From Bryopsis sp. KO-2023 (Eukaryota > Chlorophyta > Ulvophyceae > Bryopsidales > Bryopsidaceae): a stretch of DNA of 64,000 bases. The stretch covers positions 4,303,001 to 4,367,000 of the forward strand of contig BSYQ01000006.1 of assembly GCA_030272585.1 (NCBI GenBank), in the 5' to 3' direction. Under the pieces are notes generated by a model, which saw nothing but the letters and a program-made list of their open reading frames with translations, did not search any database and was not told the origin of the DNA. The position numbers and the translations under genes are program-made. Positions 59,701 to 64,000 of the stretch are shown piece by piece; the first letter of the stretch is position 1; every line of letters begins with the position of its first letter.

Positions 59701-60343
59701 CTGCGCAACTTTTGTTTCGGAATGTTTCCCGAACAGATAAGAAAAAACCAAAGATCCACTGCAATCAACGAAAAAGCGCAGAGGAGAAAATCGACACCAG
59801 AAGAAACCTACCCGTGGCGACCCTCGAAGTGAAATGCGAGTTTCCAAGCTGAACAACCAAAAACGGATCTTGGCGACCTGGGACATCCAAAACTCGTCAC
59901 CATCGGAACGGAACCCAAAAGGCGTCCCGACAACAATTTTCTTTGTATTATTTTCTTATAGAGTTCTCCCCTTTCACGACTTGTGATCTTTAATTTAACA
60001 GAAACAACAGAAACTCTGCAGCAACATCGTTAGGTCGAGCTTCCCATCGGCTTCGTAGGCACAGCGGGACGTCCAAGATTGCTCAGACGGACGAAAAAAC
60101 ACAAAAAAAACAGTTGGGGACGAAAGCTATTGTTTCGCGCAGAAGTGCTTACCAAAAGTTTGACTATCTCGCAAGCCAGTCGCCCTTAAAACTGAATCGC
60201 AACAGAAAAAAACCCTCAGGAATCACCCACAAGCAGAAAGTGCTGCACAAGGGGGTCGAGCAATCAAACGAGACCGAAACCGAAACAAAAACAAAAACAA
60301 AAAACAAAAACACACCGGTTACATCCAGCGTCCCAGCAGGCAT
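56779..60343 (-). CDS. C2-domain protein with Gly-Tyr-Pro-rich tail (SRC2-like)
   Basis: Ten exons join in phase to 361 residues: 60343-60316, 60191-60153, 59877-59812, 59598-59525, 59031-58966, 58636-58505, 58325-58220, 57826-57726, 57571-57115 and a 17-base last exon, 56795-56779. Residues 1 to about 135 form one C2 domain: [52 protein letters not shown] and [10 protein letters not shown]. The first Asp of the usual calcium loop and the QDP motif are present, so calcium/phospholipid binding is likely. The remaining 225 residues are low-complexity [13 protein letters not shown] repeats. C2 plus a GYP-rich tail is the architecture of plant SRC2-type and similar membrane-associated proteins. 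The gene is divergent from MIC60. The intron between 58636 and 58966 contains imperfect 25-30-bp repeats. Confidence 0.88.
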
Positions 60344-60616
60344 TCCGAAAAACTAAAGCGTTATCAGTTGTTTTTTTTCCTCAAGTTGAATTCGTGCGTG
60401 TGTTTTTCTGCGCTCGTGGGGGAGCAAATGGCTTAAATAGGACTCACATAGGACTCACAAATAGGTCCAGCACAGCATCCAGCAAAGTACTGCTCAAAGC
60501 ATCAGGGAAGCAGAAATCTTAGTCATTCCGCTGGCAGCGACGACGTTTTTTGCCAGTGGATATTTTTGAAAAGCGATTTCCGCTTTCGAACAGGGTCGCT
60601 GGTGGTTTTCCGAAGA
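60344..60616. promoter_or_regulatory. Divergent intergenic region, C2 gene / MIC60
   Basis: 273 bp between opposing ATGs, so both promoters and 5' UTRs are here. Contains a short direct repeat of ATAGGACTCACA (60437-60463). No TATA box is evident. Confidence 0.55.
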
Positions 60617-63600
60617 ATGCTGGGACGCACCCGCACTGCTCAGCGATTTTTGTCCCACGCGAGCTCATTGGGCAGACGGGAATTTTCAAAGAAGGTAAGC
60701 CAGAGCCTTTTGGTGTTCAGCCCGTTTCGTTATTTTTTTTTCTTTTTCCCCAACAAAGCCAGGGGGCCTATATCCAATCCACATTTATTATTTTGCTGTT
60801 TTTCATAGAATTATTATTTCACTATGTTTTCTAACATCCAAAGGATTCTTGCTCATTTGGCAGCAATGCAATGACTGCTTGCTGAGCAGGAATTGCTAAA
60901 ACTTAAAAAAGGGGAGGCTATTCTATAGAGTTGCTTCATATCTTTTTTTTTTTCTTTTGGTCCCATATTTTTTTTCCCCATTCATAAGCTGACTTGCTTA
61001 ACGCTTGCAATGCCACCAGCACCATCCGAAACACAAAGCCAAAAATGTAGCCACTGAATCTCAATCCGCCACCAATGCACCGAGCCCGGGTGCAAAACCG
61101 GCAGCCACCCCCTCCCCTCCGACTTCTTCCTCACCTGGAGCGACTGCTTCCGAAAACGCTGGGGCTGCCTCTTCAACATCTGAAAAGCTGTTCATGGGCA
61201 GCGGAGCCCTGATATGCACCGGCTTGGGTTATTACGTCTGGAGTCAGAGGGGAAAATCCAACCAGAATGGTGGACAGGAAGGGCCTGGCAAAACGGAAGA
61301 CCTTTCTCAGGGGAAATGGAATGGCGATGGAGCGAAGGATGGCACGCCTGAAGCCACTGTCTTATCCACTCAAAGCGAATTTGAGGGGGAAAAGGGGGTG
61401 GAGAGTGGGGCCCCCGGTTCACCCGAGAATGTTGCTGACAAGGGCCGTTCCGAGCAATCCATCGATCCAGGCAGTGATGGGCAAAATTCCACCACGCAGG
61501 AAGCTTCCAAATCTGAGCCGGAAAACGATTCTGATGGGACGGGCGAGAATGTCGAGGGGAGCGGTGCTGGTGATGAACCTGTGACGGTGGATTTAGAGCC
61601 GATCAATTCGCTTTTCCAGGGTGCTTTTGGATTGGAATCTCTGAAAGAAGAAGGGGGAGCTCAACAGGCGAGCGAAGCGCCCGCTGCTGTGAAAAGCAGC
61701 GAGGCTCAGGAAGACCCAGACGGTGAGTGGGACAGCAGAACTCCATGCATAAAGGTCATCCACAAATGAACAAACGAACGAATAAAGTTGTACAGGTTTA
61801 AGCTGATTGGAAACCTGCACAACTGAATCTGGTCCATGATTTGGTTTTTGTTTTTCTTCCGGAACTGATGCTGGGGTCTGTGAATTGCCTTAGGTGGTGG
61901 CCTGGCTGTTACAGAATCTGGCTCCGAAGAAGAAAAATCCACAGTGGATGCTCTGGAGGCAATTCCTACAGCCACATTGAGTATGTTGAATCGGTCCATT
62001 TTGACTGAAACCAATGTTAGAATTAACCTCTTTTTATTTTTAGTTTGCTTTTTTGCATTCCATCAAAGATGTACGGCATCACTGTTCTCTAGAAAAAAGA
62101 AATGGATACAAAAATACATATATACAGTTTTAGTCATTTTTTTTCATTCACACGTAACATATTTATGAGGAGTGTGAATATACTCTTGAATCGCTTGTTT
62201 TTTGCTTCTTTCAATGCATGAGTAAAAACTCATAGTGTGTGTGTGTGTGTTTTGAATTTTTTTTTCTTTCCAAACAGGTCTGGAAGAGCCCCCTGAGGGT
62301 GTGGAGGATGGGCAAACTTTGGCTGGAGCGTTGGTAAAAGCTGCGGTGGAAGATAATTTTGGGGCTGGCGAAAATTGGGAAGATTTCGGAGCGATGCACA
62401 AACAGGCGGAAAGCGACGCTCGAGTTTTTCTCAGATGGCAAACTCAAGAGAAAAAAAAGCATGCGGTGGGGCATAGCTTTTTTTCTTTCCTTTTTTTTTC
62501 AGAGAAAATTTTTCCAGCGGCTTTTGGGGCTTTCTCGTTCCGAGATTCGATGTATCGAAACTCCATGGACTCATGATCGCTGGAATGATTTCTGCACTTG
62601 ATTTTAATTGGTCCTTCGCATGAGGTTAAACCAGCCAAATGCATCACTATTGATTCTATTTTTATCAGCATTTTCATTTATCTTGTATGTATCGTGCAGA
62701 ACTGTTTTTTTCGATGGTCGATTTGAAGCAGTTGAGCTTTTCATATTTTTCCAAATCCATCGATAGACAATGCTGCCAAAATCGGATCAACATCCATCTT
62801 AATTCTGACACTCTTTTTTTTTTTTGTCATAGGATGATTTGAAATCAAGAGAGGCTCAAATCAAACAAACCAAGTTGCACTTGGGAAGCGTCGAAAAAGC
62901 TAGAGTGGCAGATCATAAGGCATTCGAGGTCAGATATCAGCGGCTCAGCGACGATGCCGATCATGAGGTGCGACCCTACCCCTCTTCCTTCTCCAAACTC
63001 ATTTCCAAGCATTTTTCTGTTCATTTTCGACTTTACACTGGCTAATAGAACTCTTTATATAGCCCAACTGCAGCAATACAGTGCTGATCGTGCCGATTGG
63101 GTTGGCCCATCCGATAATCGATTCGATATCTATTATTGTTAACAAAGTTTGATGGGGTTTCTTTTCAGAGGAAGAAAGCCCTTGAGCAGCAAGAAAGCGA
63201 AATGCGATTGGCTGCTTCGGAAACTTCAGTCAAAGAACGGGTCAGCCGGCTGAAAGAACTCGATGAGGTCAGCAAATAAGTATGTATGGGTTTTCGGCTG
63301 CCTCTGTATGTGGTGAACTGATTTCTTGATCAATCGATAAATAGCCAGTGGAGGAATCACATGGACGTCATGTAAGCTTTCAATACAGTGTTAGATTTGG
63401 GGGGGGAGGGGGGGTATTTCTATGAAAATTCTCTGCATGGATTGATCTGCTGTGAAGGTTCAATTTATTTTATATTAAAAAAAGGGCAAAAGAAAAGGAA
63501 AAGCCGTACTACCTCGAGATCATCACAACTTCTAGAATATGTTTTTGGCATATGTGTATTGTCTTTTCACTGACTTAGCCGACCACCCTTGAAATGCTGA

Positions 63601-63988
63601 CTTATTGATTGGCCCCTGCACACGCCAGGTTCGTCAAAAATTGAGTGGATTGACCTTAGCCTTCAAACAGCGATCGAAACAAGCCCAAACCAGCCATTCT
63701 GCACACAAAATGGCATTGGGGGTGTTGGCCCTGGAGGAATGCTTGGAGCACGGCAAACCTTGTCAAGGAGAGCTTCGCTCCGTACAATCCGGCTGTCAAG
63801 GGGACCCCCTCGTCAAGGCGGCTTTAGAACCTCTGTCTGGTTTTGCCGACAGGGGCGTCCCCACCTTGCTGCAATTGAAGAGCAACTTCAGCGATGTACG
63901 GAGGGATGCTTTGGCACTCGGCATGTTGCCGAAGGAAGGTGGAGGATTGATTGCTCAAGCGGTGGCTAAATTGGGGGCCATGCTCAAG
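60617..63988 (+). CDS. MICOS complex subunit MIC60 (mitofilin), 5' part
   Basis: Seven exons lie in the window: 60617-60694, 61020-61722, 61894-61980, 62278-62465, 62833-62967, 63169-63267 and 63629-63988. A donor (AAG|GTGAGG) at the last edge shows that the gene continues beyond it; 550 codons are present. Exon 1 encodes a typical mitochondrial presequence (MLGRTRTAQRFLSHASSLGR). Residues 83-100 (LFMGSGALICTGLGYYVW) form the inner-membrane helix. A long acidic Ser/Glu-rich region, a coiled coil (RKKALEQQESEMRLAASE) and the start of the mitofilin domain (LLQLKSNFSDVRRDALALGM) follow. MIC60 shapes cristae junctions. The architecture fits the family; the acidic linker after the membrane helix is long. 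Confidence 0.88.
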
Positions 63989-64000
63989 GTGAGGATGAGT

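Overview
The window is nuclear DNA from an intron-rich eukaryote. Thirteen genes or partial genes outside the transposons can be read with some confidence, and most are split by GT-AG introns of roughly 80 to 900 bases. The splice phases were checked by hand, and every spliced model given here closes in frame. An EFCAB10-like RIIa/EF-hand protein suggests a ciliated or flagellated cell. A CCoAOMT-like methyltransferase with an organelle-type leader and a C2 plus Gly-Tyr-Pro-rich protein of plant SRC2 type would suit an alga or another protist. The sequence alone does not fix the species. There is nothing bacterial, no rRNA, no convincing tRNA and no CRISPR.

Layout. 1-249 holds the tail of an RS-rich protein, followed by about 4.8 kb of C-poor homopolymer-rich DNA. 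5.0-9.3 kb holds fragments of minus-strand genes I could not identify, plus a duplicated AT-rich block. 10338-12507 is an eight-exon O-methyltransferase gene (minus). 13049-33079 is one large nested transposon complex. 33949-37225 is a membrane-anchored tandem-rhodanese gene. Then follow an eight-exon helical protein gene (38773-41893), a small two-exon gene (42498-42924), polyubiquitin (43085-44578) and a coiled-coil gene with two possible 3' ends (45133-47564), all plus strand. Next come alpha-tubulin (48209-50097, minus), eIF3L (50783-53889, minus), the EFCAB10-like gene (54254-54958, plus), a secreted Gly-Lys-Phe/His repeat protein (55470-55898, minus), the C2/GYP-rich protein (56779-60343, minus) and MIC60 (60617 to beyond the right edge, plus). 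Three divergent pairs share short promoters: eIF3L/EFCAB10 (364 bp), C2/MIC60 (273 bp), and methyltransferase/rhodanese, whose spacer of about 1.4 kb has been stretched by the 20-kb insertion.

The transposon complex is the most interesting part. A Ty3/gypsy chromovirus (minus strand; 267-bp LTRs with no difference seen between them; 5-bp target duplication TATTG) carries gag and a chromodomain-containing pol. They are separated by more than 6 kb of compositionally odd non-coding DNA and a foldback-like element. Inside the left LTR sits a complete 6811-bp hAT element with 13-bp perfect terminal inverted repeats and an intact 8-bp target duplication. It encodes a BED-finger hAT transposase and, on the opposite strand, a six-exon gene for a 564-residue protein I cannot assign to any family. 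That gene contains a tandemly triplicated 162-bp exon-intron module and a six-copy 13-residue repeat. The element ends carry dense GATC-rich subterminal repeats. This two-gene hAT element is my best candidate for something undescribed.
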